Below are positions 24,032-31,661 of a stretch of 64,000 nucleotides of DNA, piece after piece. Source of the stretch: Fuerstiella sp. Lineage in GTDB: Bacteria; Planctomycetota; Planctomycetia; Planctomycetales; Planctomycetaceae. A program made the position numbers and the translations under genes. The notes under the pieces are model-generated. The model did not search any database. It was not told where the DNA came from and saw only the letters and a program-made list of their open reading frames with translations. The stretch lies in the NCBI GenBank assembly GCA_022843805.1, contig JALHMY010000011.1:1-64000 (forward strand), read 5' to 3'. Position 1 is the stretch's first letter; each line of letters begins with the position of its first letter.

Positions 24032-27000
24032 GCTGGCTCCTTGGCCTGGGCCAGCAGTTTATCTAGGTCGTAGTTGACGCTGGTCGCCTTGAAGTCCGGC
24101 TCCTTCTCGAAGGGGGTGCGGCAGTACCGAACCACGGTCGTGTCCTGGTCGATGACGACGATGGCCAGGATGAACTCGTGGGGCTTGTTGAGGCCGGTGA
24201 GGATTTCGTTCTTGGTGATGGTGAGGGTCTTCGCTCCCTTGCCCCGCCCTTTCACTTCGATGAACCGGAGCAGCCCCGTGCCGGTGATGGCCGATTCGAT
24301 GTCGTAGCCAAGATTCTGGTCGCTCACGTCTCGCGGGGCGTAACCCAGCTTCCGCTCTGCTGCCATTACCGCTTCCATCGCCATTAGCTCGGATCGTTCG
24401 GTGTCGATGGCAAACATCGGCAGCGTGGTGTCCGACGTACCGCCAAGCCTTCGCAGAAGTCCCACGGGAACGATCATCGCCCCGCCGAGAATAACCGGTG
24501 GTAATGCCGAGAGCTTGCGCTCCTGCTCAAGTTCCATCAGTCGCTTTTGAAGTCGGCCAGTGAGGTCATCGGCCCGTTGCCGGGCCAGCCCGGAATTGAG
24601 CTTCGCATTAGTTTTGCCAGCCAGTTCCTGATCCTTGAGTTGTGCGGCGCGGTGATCCCAGTAATTGATTTCCTTGGTGAGGCGGTCCTGCACCGCCGCT
24701 TTGGTCTTTTCGATCCCTTCTTCTTTGCGTTTGCGTAGTTCGTCCAAGTGATGTGGAACAAGGTGAATGGCAGCATGTTCCATCGCCAGCGTTTCCAAAT
24801 CCTGGCGAAGCCAGTTCGGTGCGTCGAACTTCGCTAGGGCAATGGCTTCCGCCTCGGTCATAGGCCGGTAGTCCAGATACGGTGCCGGTCCCGCATTCTT
24901 CGCTTCGCCGGTCGGCCCGACTTCGACGAACTGCATCCGCTTGGATACAACGCGCCGGTTCCCGGCTCGGTCGGTGCGGGCGTCCTGAATGGCATGTTCC
25001 AGATAGAGCAGCGATCTGGGCTGGTCGCCTTCGTCAGTGTCATCAACCAGAATGGCACCGCGTTTCAAGAGGTCTCTGTGCCGCTCGATAACAAGGTCGA
25101 GTGTTGCATCAAGTAGCGGATGCCCTGGGCAGACGAAAGCCGCGAGGGTCTTGCCCGGAATGCTGATAAGCGTCTTGTCGAAGGTGATCCGCTCGTAACG
25201 CTGCAAGACGGCTTGGCCCCGGCCAATCTCCCGGTCGCGGTTGCGGACAACGGCAGGCACATGCTTGATCTCATAGCGGTTTGGTTCCCGCTCGTGGATC
25301 GTTCCGCCGAGCAGCTTGAAGGCTTCCAGGAAGAACGCGGCGATAAAGTGCGGTTGCAGCCTCCGGGCGTCGGCGCGTTCCATCTCCTCGCGGATTTGCC
25401 GGACACGGGTAACGTCCATCGAGTCGTGCGTGAGCGCCCGCCCCTCAACAAGTTCCCGCAGGTGTTCGCGGTCGAGAGCTTGATCGACGACCTGGAACAG
25501 GCGGGCCTTCACTTCGGCTTTGTCGCCGTAGCGGATGGCTTCAAGCAGGAGTTCCCGAAGCGGGCGATCCTCGAAGGTCAGTTGGCCCAGCACGTCGAAT
25601 ACCTGGCCCCCCAGGGCCTTTCGCTCTTCATCCAGTTTCTCAAGCAGCCGGTGATAGACTTCGCCCTCGCGGGTATCCTTGGCGACGAGGTTCCACAGGT
25701 GACAGACTTCCGTCTGCCCGATGCGGTGAATGCGGCCGAAACGTTGTTCCAGGCGATTCGGATTCCAGGGTAGATCGTAGTTCACCATCAGGTGGGCACG
25801 TTGCAGATTGATGCCTTCCCCGGCGGCGTCGGTCGCAACCAAGATTTCGACTTCCTTGTCGTGCTTGAACGATTCCTCGGCCTTGCGTCGTTCCTCTCGC
25901 CCCACTCCACCATGAATGATGACGACGGCTTCCGGTCGCCCGAGCAATGCCCGAATCCTCTCGGTGAGGTAATTCAGCGTGTCGCGATGCTCCGAGAAGA
26001 TGACAAGCTTGCGGCGATGCCCGTCGGCCCCGAACATCTCGGTGTTGTTCTGGAGTAGCCGTGAAAGCTCGTCCCATTTGCGGTCGGTGCCGGATTGCCG
26101 GACGCGAAGCGCGGTCCGCACCAGTCCCGTCAACTGGTCGATTTCGGCGCGAAGCTCGGTGATGGTGCGGGCTGCGGATGCCTGATCAACGACCTTTTCC
26201 TCGGTATCTTCAAGCTCGGCGTCCGGTGCGTCGTCGAGGTCTTCGATGTCGTCAGCGGACAGTGCCGGAAGGCCGACATTCAAATCGAGGCCGATGTCCG
26301 CTCCCCGCTTCAGCAATTGCTCCTCGCGAAGCCGCTTTTCAAGGCGTTCACGTCGGCGCTTCAAGGATTGGTAAATCGCCTCGGGCGACGATGCCAAGCG
26401 GCGTTGCAAGATGGTGAGGGCGAAGCCGACTGTTCCCTTTCGACCTTCGTTTTCAAGGGCCTCGGCTCGGTTGAACTCCTCGCGGACGTAGTCGGTGACT
26501 TCCTTGTAGAGTTCGGCTTCCCCGTCCGAAAGGGCGTAGTTGACCGTGTATGCCCTCCGCTCTGGGAAGAGCGGCGTACCGTCGAACTTGAGTAGCTGTT
26601 CCTTGACCAGCCGACGCATCATGTCGCCTGAGTCGGAAACGTGAACCCCGTCGCGGAATTTGCCCTCGAAGCGGTCGCCATCAAGCAAGGCCATGAATAG
26701 CTGGAAGTCCGCCTCCTTGCCGTTGTGTGGCGTGGCGGTCAGCAGCAGGAAGTGCCGGGTCAAGGTTGAGAGCAACTGGCCGAGACGGTAGCGCTTCGTG
26801 TACTTGACCTCGTTGCCGAAATACGTGGCGCTCAGCTTGTGGGCTTCGTCGCAGACGATCAGATCCCAGTCGGTCTGCTGGATTTTGGCCTGAGCATCTT
26901 CGTTCCTGCTCAATGTGTCGAGGCGGCAAATGGCAAGGTTAACTTCGTTGAACCAGTTGCCGGTTCTGGCGGCTTCTAGTGCATCGTTGGTCATGATCTC

Positions 27001-27621
27001 GAACGGCAAGTGGAACTTGCTGTCGAGTTCGTCCTGCCACTGCTCGACGAGATTGCCGGGGCAAACGATGAGGCATCGCTGAAGGTCGCCACGGGCGACC
27101 AGCTCGCGGATGAAAAGGCCGGTCATGATCGTCTTGCCTGCACCCGGATCGTCCGCCAGCAGGAACCGGAGCGGTTGCCGGGAAAGCATCTCGCTGTACA
27201 CAGCGGTGATTTGGTGCGGCAGCGGCTCAACGAGCGACGTGTGAACGGCGAGCAACGGATCGAACAGGTAGGCAAGGCGAATGCGGTTCGCTTCGGAAAG
27301 CAGCCGGAACAACGCACTATCGCCGTCGAAGCTCCAGGGTCGGCCCGCCTCTACGATTTCAAGCGTCGGTTCGCGGTCGCGGTAAAGCAACTCGTTGCCG
27401 AGTCGCCCGTTGCTGTCCTTGTAGGTGACTTCGATGGCAACGGTCCCGATCCAGCGCACGTCGCTGATCGTGACAAGGCCCTCCGGGAGGATGCCTCTCA
27501 CTGCCGCGCCGCGTGTGATCGATTCAAGTGTCGCCATGTGCTCGCCCGTTTGGAATTCCAATACCCTTGCTAGTTGCCGTTTCTCATGGGAGAAGTCAAT
27601 CGTCTTCATCCTCGTCGTCAT
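24028..27621 (-). CDS. SNF2 helicase with C-terminal DUF3883 domain
   Basis: A 1197-aa superfamily 2 DNA translocase. Motif I is DDPGAGKT at 157-164, with CDEAHKLS as DEAH box, LLLTATPHNG as motif III, and GEGINLQRAH and QRFGRIHRIGQ as motifs V-VI. The last 100 residues form a DUF3883 domain (GYDIES, then FIEVKGRGKG), related to PD-(D/E)XK nuclease folds. The layout matches the DrmD-type helicase of class 1 DISARM, but no drmA, drmB or methylase genes are next to it. Start at 27621 overlaps the ImmA gene by 26 bp; a second in-frame ATG lies four codons in. Confidence 0.88.
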   Translation of the reverse strand: MTTRMKTIDFSHEKRQLARVLEFQTGEHMATLESITRGAAVRGILPEGLVTISDVRWIGTVAIEVTYKDSNGRLGNELLYRDREPTLEIVEAGRPWSFDGDSALFRLLSEANRIRLAYLFDPLLAVHTSLVEPLPHQITAVYSEMLSRQPLRFLLADDPGAGKTIMTGLFIRELVARGDLQRCLIVCPGNLVEQWQDELDSKFHLPFEIMTNDALEAARTGNWFNEVNLAICRLDTLSRNEDAQAKIQQTDWDLIVCDEAHKLSATYFGNEVKYTKRYRLGQLLSTLTRHFLLLTATPHNGKEADFQLFMALLDGDRFEGKFRDGVHVSDSGDMMRRLVKEQLLKFDGTPLFPERRAYTVNYALSDGEAELYKEVTDYVREEFNRAEALENEGRKGTVGFALTILQRRLASSPEAIYQSLKRRRERLEKRLREEQLLKRGADIGLDLNVGLPALSADDIEDLDDAPDAELEDTEEKVVDQASAARTITELRAEIDQLTGLVRTALRVRQSGTDRKWDELSRLLQNNTEMFGADGHRRKLVIFSEHRDTLNYLTERIRALLGRPEAVVIIHGGVGREERRKAEESFKHDKEVEILVATDAAGEGINLQRAHLMVNYDLPWNPNRLEQRFGRIHRIGQTEVCHLWNLVAKDTREGEVYHRLLEKLDEERKALGGQVFDVLGQLTFEDRPLRELLLEAIRYGDKAEVKARLFQVVDQALDREHLRELVEGRALTHDSMDVTRVRQIREEMERADARRLQPHFIAAFFLEAFKLLGGTIHEREPNRYEIKHVPAVVRNRDREIGRGQAVLQRYERITFDKTLISIPGKTLAAFVCPGHPLLDATLDLVIERHRDLLKRGAILVDDTDEGDQPRSLLYLEHAIQDARTDRAGNRRVVSKRMQFVEVGPTGEAKNAGPAPYLDYRPMTEAEAIALAKFDAPNWLRQDLETLAMEHAAIHLVPHHLDELRKRKEEGIEKTKAAVQDRLTKEINYWDHRAAQLKDQELAGKTNAKLNSGLARQRADDLTGRLQKRLMELEQERKLSALPPVILGGAMIVPVGLLRRLGGTSDTTLPMFAIDTERSELMAMEAVMAAERKLGYAPRDVSDQNLGYDIESAITGTGLLRFIEVKGRGKGAKTLTITKNEILTGLNKPHEFILAIVVIDQDTTVVRYCRTPFEKEPDFKATSVNYDLDKLLAQAKEPA

Positions 27622-28435
27622 CTTCCAGGTCTTCCTCTGTGAAGAGAACGGTCAAGGTCTTTCCGTAGCTGCCCAGCCCGACCACATCTTCGTTGACTTC
27701 AACCTGCGGCGCTCCGTCAAACCAATCGTCCAGGAAGCATGTTCCTTCTTCTTGCCGTGCCTCTTCGATGTTTGATGGGTCACCGTTGAAATCCAGCGTC
27801 GTGCCGCTCGGCAGTGGATCGCCTTTCTTGATCCAGGTGATGCCATCAAGGTCGCGGATGCGATCCGACATGAAGCAATAGTCGATGTGCTGTCCGCTGC
27901 TCACGATGACGGCAACCGCCTCGTCGGTGAACTGGGTGAACCGGATGGCCGTCGATGTAATCGAAGTCTTGCATTGCTTCGCCAGCTTCTCGATTGCCGA
28001 AAACCCGGTGCCCGCGCTGTCTACGGCCTTGCGGAACAAAATGTCTGGCATGAGCAAGGCACCTGCGAAACAGTCAGCCTGTCGCTCCAAGGGATCGCCG
28101 GAGATGAAACCGCTCTTAGACTCGTGGAGCCCGTCGCCGTTCGGGAACAGCTTCTCGGGGTGGCCGGGCAAGAAGTAATGGCCAAGTTCATGCGCCACCG
28201 TGAATCGCATGAAGCCTTCGTTCTGAATGTGCTGGGCATACCGGATTCCGAAGACATTCCCGACGCGCAGCAGAAACCCGGAAACGCCCGGTTTGCTTGA
28301 TTGCTTTGCCTCGACATGGATGTCGTGCTTCTTCGCGATTTCAAAGGGACAGATCGGGAACGCGGTAAAACCGCAGTCTTTCACGACCTGCACGGCTGCG
28401 TGCTCGGCCTCCGCGCGAGCGAGTTTGTCTGACAT
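27596..28435 (-). CDS. ImmA/IrrE family metallopeptidase
   Basis: A 279-aa zinc protease of the ImmA/IrrE family. The zinc site is HELGH at 82-86 with a downstream ERQADCFAGALLMP helix carrying the third ligand (E117). The C-terminus ends in a very acidic tail (EEDLEDDDEDEDD). In ICEBs1 and Deinococcus such proteases cut an XRE-type repressor after DNA damage. Here the XRE gene lies three bases upstream, so the pair probably acts as a damage- or infection-responsive switch for the divergent operons. Confidence 0.9.
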   Translation of the reverse strand: MSDKLARAEAEHAAVQVVKDCGFTAFPICPFEIAKKHDIHVEAKQSSKPGVSGFLLRVGNVFGIRYAQHIQNEGFMRFTVAHELGHYFLPGHPEKLFPNGDGLHESKSGFISGDPLERQADCFAGALLMPDILFRKAVDSAGTGFSAIEKLAKQCKTSITSTAIRFTQFTDEAVAVIVSSGQHIDYCFMSDRIRDLDGITWIKKGDPLPSGTTLDFNGDPSNIEEARQEEGTCFLDDWFDGAPQVEVNEDVVGLGSYGKTLTVLFTEEDLEDDDEDEDD

Positions 28436-28438
28436 GGC

Positions 28439-28780
28439 CTATTTATCCTCCTGGCGGAGGCGGTTCTTTTCCGCCAGCATGGCGGCGAACTTGGCAAGGT
28501 CGTCCTGGTCTTCGGCCGTCATCTTCTCAAAGTTGCGGAAGAGCTTTTCGGCAACCGGCCCAGCGGTCGTCGGCACCGTTTCGCGGCCAAGCAAGAAGTC
28601 GATGGTGACGGCCAAGGCGTCGGCGAGTTTCTTCAAGTTATCAAACGACGGGGCGCGCCTTCCCGACTCGAAATGCGAAATCGCGGAAGGCTGAAACCCC
28701 GTCCTTGCCGCCAGGTCGGCTTGGTTCATCCGCTTCTCTTCGCGGATGCGACGTAAGCGATCTCCAAATGATTCTGGCAT
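28439..28780 (-). CDS. XRE-family repressor
   Basis: A 113-aa HTH protein. The ATG at 28780 is chosen because it is preceded by GAGGAAC and starts directly before the HTH; the longer open frame to 28915 crosses the intergenic region. The HTH spans residues 5-60 (MNQADLAARTGFQPSAISHFESGRR is the core helix pair). Residues 70-113 are a helical tail, typical of ImmR-like repressors cut by ImmA. It is divergent from the ubiquitin-like cassette and probably represses both arms. Confidence 0.9.
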   Translation of the reverse strand: MPESFGDRLRRIREEKRMNQADLAARTGFQPSAISHFESGRRAPSFDNLKKLADALAVTIDFLLGRETVPTTAGPVAEKLFRNFEKMTAEDQDDLAKFAAMLAEKNRLRQEDK

Positions 28781-28914
28781 GTTCCTCTTGACTCCAATGT
28801 GACGACTCCGTAAACTTTTACATGACGGCCAGCAGGCCGTTTTTGTTGGCCTGCTAGTTGACGAGTCCGTCACATTGTACGTGACACAACCTGTTTTGCA
28901 AGGAGAAAGAAGCA
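28781..28914. promoter_or_regulatory. Divergent control region with operator-like repeats and hairpin
   Basis: This 134-bp gap separates the XRE start from the ubiquitin-like gene. It contains two related blocks, ACTCCGTAAACTTTTACATGA (about 28805-28825) and AGTCCGTCACATTGTACGTGA (about 28864-28884). The second includes the palindrome GTCAC-7-GTGAC. Between them lies a perfect 8-bp stem AGCAGGCC/GGCCTGCT (28831-28838 and 28848-28855). They are candidate repressor sites flanking two opposing promoters. Confidence 0.55.
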
Positions 28915-29280
28915 ATGAGCAAAGAGCATGAACCGACGGTGGCTGAGCTGGCCGAGAAGGTCGAACATCTGGAGGAACTCGTTGAGGACCTCCTGGAAGT
29001 GGTCGAAATCGAGGAATGGGGCAAGCGCAACGAGTGCCCGCCCCGGGCGCGGTCCTACATCATCCGCATCGACAAGGTGAAATACACCGTCCATGTGGCC
29101 CACATGACCGGTCGGGAACTTCTCAAACTTGCGGGCAAGGTGCCGCCGGAGAAGTTTTCGATTTCCCAGAAGATGCACGGGGGACATGTGAAGTCCATCG
29201 GCCTTGACGATGTGGTCGACTTCACCTGCCCAGGCGTCGAGCGGTTCATGACGCTTCCCCTCGACCAGACGGAGGGTTGA
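28915..29280 (+). CDS. Ubiquitin-like modifier (multiubiquitin-domain family)
   Basis: A 121-aa protein. Residues 8-40 are an acidic coiled coil; residues 46-121 form a beta-grasp domain of the bacterial multiubiquitin family (YIIRIDKVKYTV strand, MTGRELLKLAGK helix, then VDFTCPGVERFMTLP). It ends in a single exposed Gly (QTEG), the likely residue activated by the E1 encoded two genes downstream, instead of GG. Only one beta-grasp unit is present. Good ribosome site AAGGAG. Role: protein tag conjugated to unknown targets, probably in phage defence. Confidence 0.85.
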   Translation: MSKEHEPTVAELAEKVEHLEELVEDLLEVVEIEEWGKRNECPPRARSYIIRIDKVKYTVHVAHMTGRELLKLAGKVPPEKFSISQKMHGGHVKSIGLDDVVDFTCPGVERFMTLPLDQTEG

Positions 29281-29283
29281 TTC

Positions 29284-29688
29284 ATGCGGCGTGCGTTTCA
29301 ACTGCCCGAGGAGGACTTGGAATTCCTCGAAGCCCTTGGGCGGCCCTGGGAAACCGTCAAGGACGGGGACGCGCACTGGCTGGTTGTCCAGAACTGGCCA
29401 GTGCCTCCCGGTTACAACCATTCGTCTGCATGGGCGGGGTTGATCCTTCCAGCGTCGTACCCCGATAGCCAGATCGACATGGTTTACTTTTACCCGCAGC
29501 TTGCCCTTACCAGCGGCAAGGGCATCAACAACCTCACGCCCCGCCAGTTCGATGGCAAGGAATGGCAGCAATGGTCGCGGCACCGCACAGGGGAGAATCC
29601 CTGGCGGCCCGATCTCGACAACATCGCCACCCATTTCCATCTCGTCGACCATTGGCTGCTGCGCGAACTTCCAAAGGTGGCAGCATGA
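29284..29688 (+). CDS. E2-like protein (prokaryotic E2 family E), no cysteine
   Basis: A 134-aa UBC-like protein that starts three bases after the modifier gene. Family features include VPPGYNHSSAWAGLILP and YP in the core strands, then WQQWSRHR and the conserved WRPDLDNIATHFHLVDHWL tail. It contains no cysteine at all, so the thioester step of classical E2 enzymes is impossible. It would need another nucleophile or act as a non-catalytic scaffold. Its stop overlaps the E1 start, so the stoichiometry is probably fixed. Confidence 0.8.
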   Translation: MRRAFQLPEEDLEFLEALGRPWETVKDGDAHWLVVQNWPVPPGYNHSSAWAGLILPASYPDSQIDMVYFYPQLALTSGKGINNLTPRQFDGKEWQQWSRHRTGENPWRPDLDNIATHFHLVDHWLLRELPKVAA

Positions 29689-31079
29689 AGATTTCCCTGC
29701 GGCTTTCCGGCAAGCATTACCTTGAACTCCGTTCGCATCTTTTCCCGCCTGACGGCAAGGAGGCGGTCGCGGTTATTCTCTGCGGGCGTCTCGCAGGCGA
29801 AGGCCAGCATGTGCTTTGTTCGCATCAGGTCATCCCGATTCCCTATGAAGCCTGCACCGAGAGAACACCGCTTCGGGTATCGTGGCCAACTTCGCTATTG
29901 CTCCCGCACATGCCGGTGGCCATGCGGCGCGGGCTGGCCGTGGTCAAAATTCACAGCCACCGGGGTGATTGGCGTTTCTTCTCGGAGGTCGATGATGCCT
30001 CCGACCGCAGTCTGTTTGCTTCCGTGTATGGTTGGTTCGATGGCGAACGGCCCCATGCAAGCTGCGTGATGTTGCCCGACGGCGAAGTCTTCGGACGGTG
30101 CGTTTCTGGACACGGCCAGTTTGACCCATTGCATTCCGTGGCCGTGGCGGGTGACGATTTTCTCTTCTGGCCGAAAGCATCATCGACACCGTTACCCGGC
30201 TTCACCCAACGGCACTCACAGATTTTCGGGCAAGGCACCACGGCTCGGCTGCGGCAACTTTCCGCCGCCGTCATCGGTTGCTCGGGTACCGGTAGCCCCC
30301 TCATCGAGCAGTTGGTACGACTGGGGATTGCGCGGATTGTCCTCGTTGATCCCGACGTTGTGGAGGAAAAGAACCTCAACCGAATCCTGCATGCCACGAT
30401 GGATGACGTAAAGGCCAAGCGACCGAAGGTCGAAGTCATGCGCCGCGCTATCCTGGAGACCGGTCTGGAATGTGACGTAGTGCCCGTGCAACGCAACCTT
30501 GTGGATAAGGAAGTGGTACGGCTGGTTGCCGGGTGCGATGTCGTCTTTGGCTGCATGGATGGTGCTGAAGGACGCAACCTGCTTAACCGGCTCGCGGCCT
30601 TTTATTGCCTTCCGTATATAGATGTCGGCGTTCGGCTGGAGGCGGACGGCGTTGGCGGTGTCTCGCAGGTCTGCGGTGGAGCCCAATATCTCCAGCCGGG
30701 AGGTTCCAGCCTGATAAGCCGAGGCGTTATCACGCCCGATGAAATAGAGGCGGAAGCCCTTCGCCGGACAAATCCCGCGGAGTACGAACAGCGGCTCAAG
30801 GTCGGCTACATCCGTGGAATCCGGGAGGAACGCCCGGCGGTGATCAGCGTCAACATGTTCTTCGCCAGTCTTGCTGTGAACGAGTTTCTGGCTCGGTTGC
30901 ATCCATTCCGCGATGACCCAAACAGCGACTACGCCTGGACCTCCATCAGCCTGACGCAGATGCAAACCTACCCGAAGCCGGACGGGGTCGCCTGTGCGCG
31001 TTTGGCGAAACACGTTGGGCGTGGCGATATGACGCCGTTGCTCAATATGCCCATCCTGAGCGATAGTGAGGCGTCATGA
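29685..31079 (+). CDS. JAMM deubiquitinase-E1 (ThiF) fusion
   Basis: A 464-aa two-domain enzyme. Residues 1-150 are a JAB/JAMM metalloprotease with the full zinc motif: E26, H90-S-H92, seven residues, S100 and D103. Residues 185-440 are a ThiF/E1 adenylating domain with GCSGTGS at 198-204, LVDPD near 221-224 and NLNR at 230-233. C330 (QVCGG) is a candidate catalytic cysteine. One protein could thus both charge and remove the modifier. Start ATG overlaps the E2 stop. Confidence 0.9.
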   Translation: MKISLRLSGKHYLELRSHLFPPDGKEAVAVILCGRLAGEGQHVLCSHQVIPIPYEACTERTPLRVSWPTSLLLPHMPVAMRRGLAVVKIHSHRGDWRFFSEVDDASDRSLFASVYGWFDGERPHASCVMLPDGEVFGRCVSGHGQFDPLHSVAVAGDDFLFWPKASSTPLPGFTQRHSQIFGQGTTARLRQLSAAVIGCSGTGSPLIEQLVRLGIARIVLVDPDVVEEKNLNRILHATMDDVKAKRPKVEVMRRAILETGLECDVVPVQRNLVDKEVVRLVAGCDVVFGCMDGAEGRNLLNRLAAFYCLPYIDVGVRLEADGVGGVSQVCGGAQYLQPGGSSLISRGVITPDEIEAEALRRTNPAEYEQRLKVGYIRGIREERPAVISVNMFFASLAVNEFLARLHPFRDDPNSDYAWTSISLTQMQTYPKPDGVACARLAKHVGRGDMTPLLNMPILSDSEAS

Positions 31080-31432
31080 TGCGGTTCATCATTCGGCAAT
31101 GGAGCAAATTCGCGGGCTGGTGTTCCGCCAAATGGTCGGCCTGGCGATCGCCGTCTTACCGTACCGTTCGGGTCGAGGAACTGCCCGAGCATCCGGTAAA
31201 GCGAATCCTCTACATCATGGGGGAGGGGGAACATATGTGGTCCGTCGCCATGATATGCCCATGTGGCTGCGGTGAGGTTTTGCAGATGGGTCTGCTTGCC
31301 GATGCGCGGCCGCGTTGGACGGTCAGCGTTGATGCCAAGGGTATCCCGACACTCTCGCCGTCGGTGTGGCGGCAGGTCGGATGCAAGAGCCATTTCTTCC
31401 TGATCCGTGGCCAAATTCAATGGTGTGGCTGA
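31076..31432 (+). CDS. DUF6527-type Cys-rich protein, possible E3-like partner
   Basis: A 118-aa protein with a likely zinc site: C61, C63, C65 (CPCGCG), C103, H106 and C117. The pattern (MWSVAMICPCGCG, TLSPSVWRQVGC, SHF, then WC at the end) fits the DUF6527 family, which I recall beside multiubiquitin/E1 cassettes. It overlaps the E1 stop by ATGA, so it is the fourth gene of the cassette. Whether it acts as a ligase-like zinc adaptor is inference. Confidence 0.75.
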   Translation: MMRFIIRQWSKFAGWCSAKWSAWRSPSYRTVRVEELPEHPVKRILYIMGEGEHMWSVAMICPCGCGEVLQMGLLADARPRWTVSVDAKGIPTLSPSVWRQVGCKSHFFLIRGQIQWCG

Positions 31433-31500
31433 TTTGCCCCCAGCCTTGCGTGCAACGCATTTTTTGCTGGTGGGTTTCATTCACCGTCGCCGTCGGAGTG

Positions 31501-31543
31501 TTTCGTCGCGGGGGTTCACAAGCCCCGCGCCCCCGCGACGAAA
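31501..31543. terminator. Strong hairpin between convergent operons
   Basis: TTTCGTCGCGGGGG (31501-31514) pairs perfectly with CCCCCGCGACGAAA (31530-31543) around a 15-nt loop. It lies between the end of the ubiquitin-like cassette and the end of the leftward methyltransferase-helicase gene. There is no T tract next to the stem; a T-rich stretch follows only at 31614-31623. Probably a bidirectional transcription barrier. Otherwise 31433-31661 is non-coding. Confidence 0.6.
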
Positions 31544-31661
31544 TGCGACAGAGGCAGAGGTGATGCCTTCCCCACCATTCACCAGAGCCAGAGGTGGATT
31601 CCGAGCGGGGGTTTTGTTTTTTCAGTTTGTCAGAATGGGAGTAGGGTGCCGTCACCCGAAT

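Noticed and set aside
23566-27621. Complete DISARM system
   Set aside because: Only a DrmD-like helicase is present; drmA, drmB, drmC and the methylase are not adjacent.
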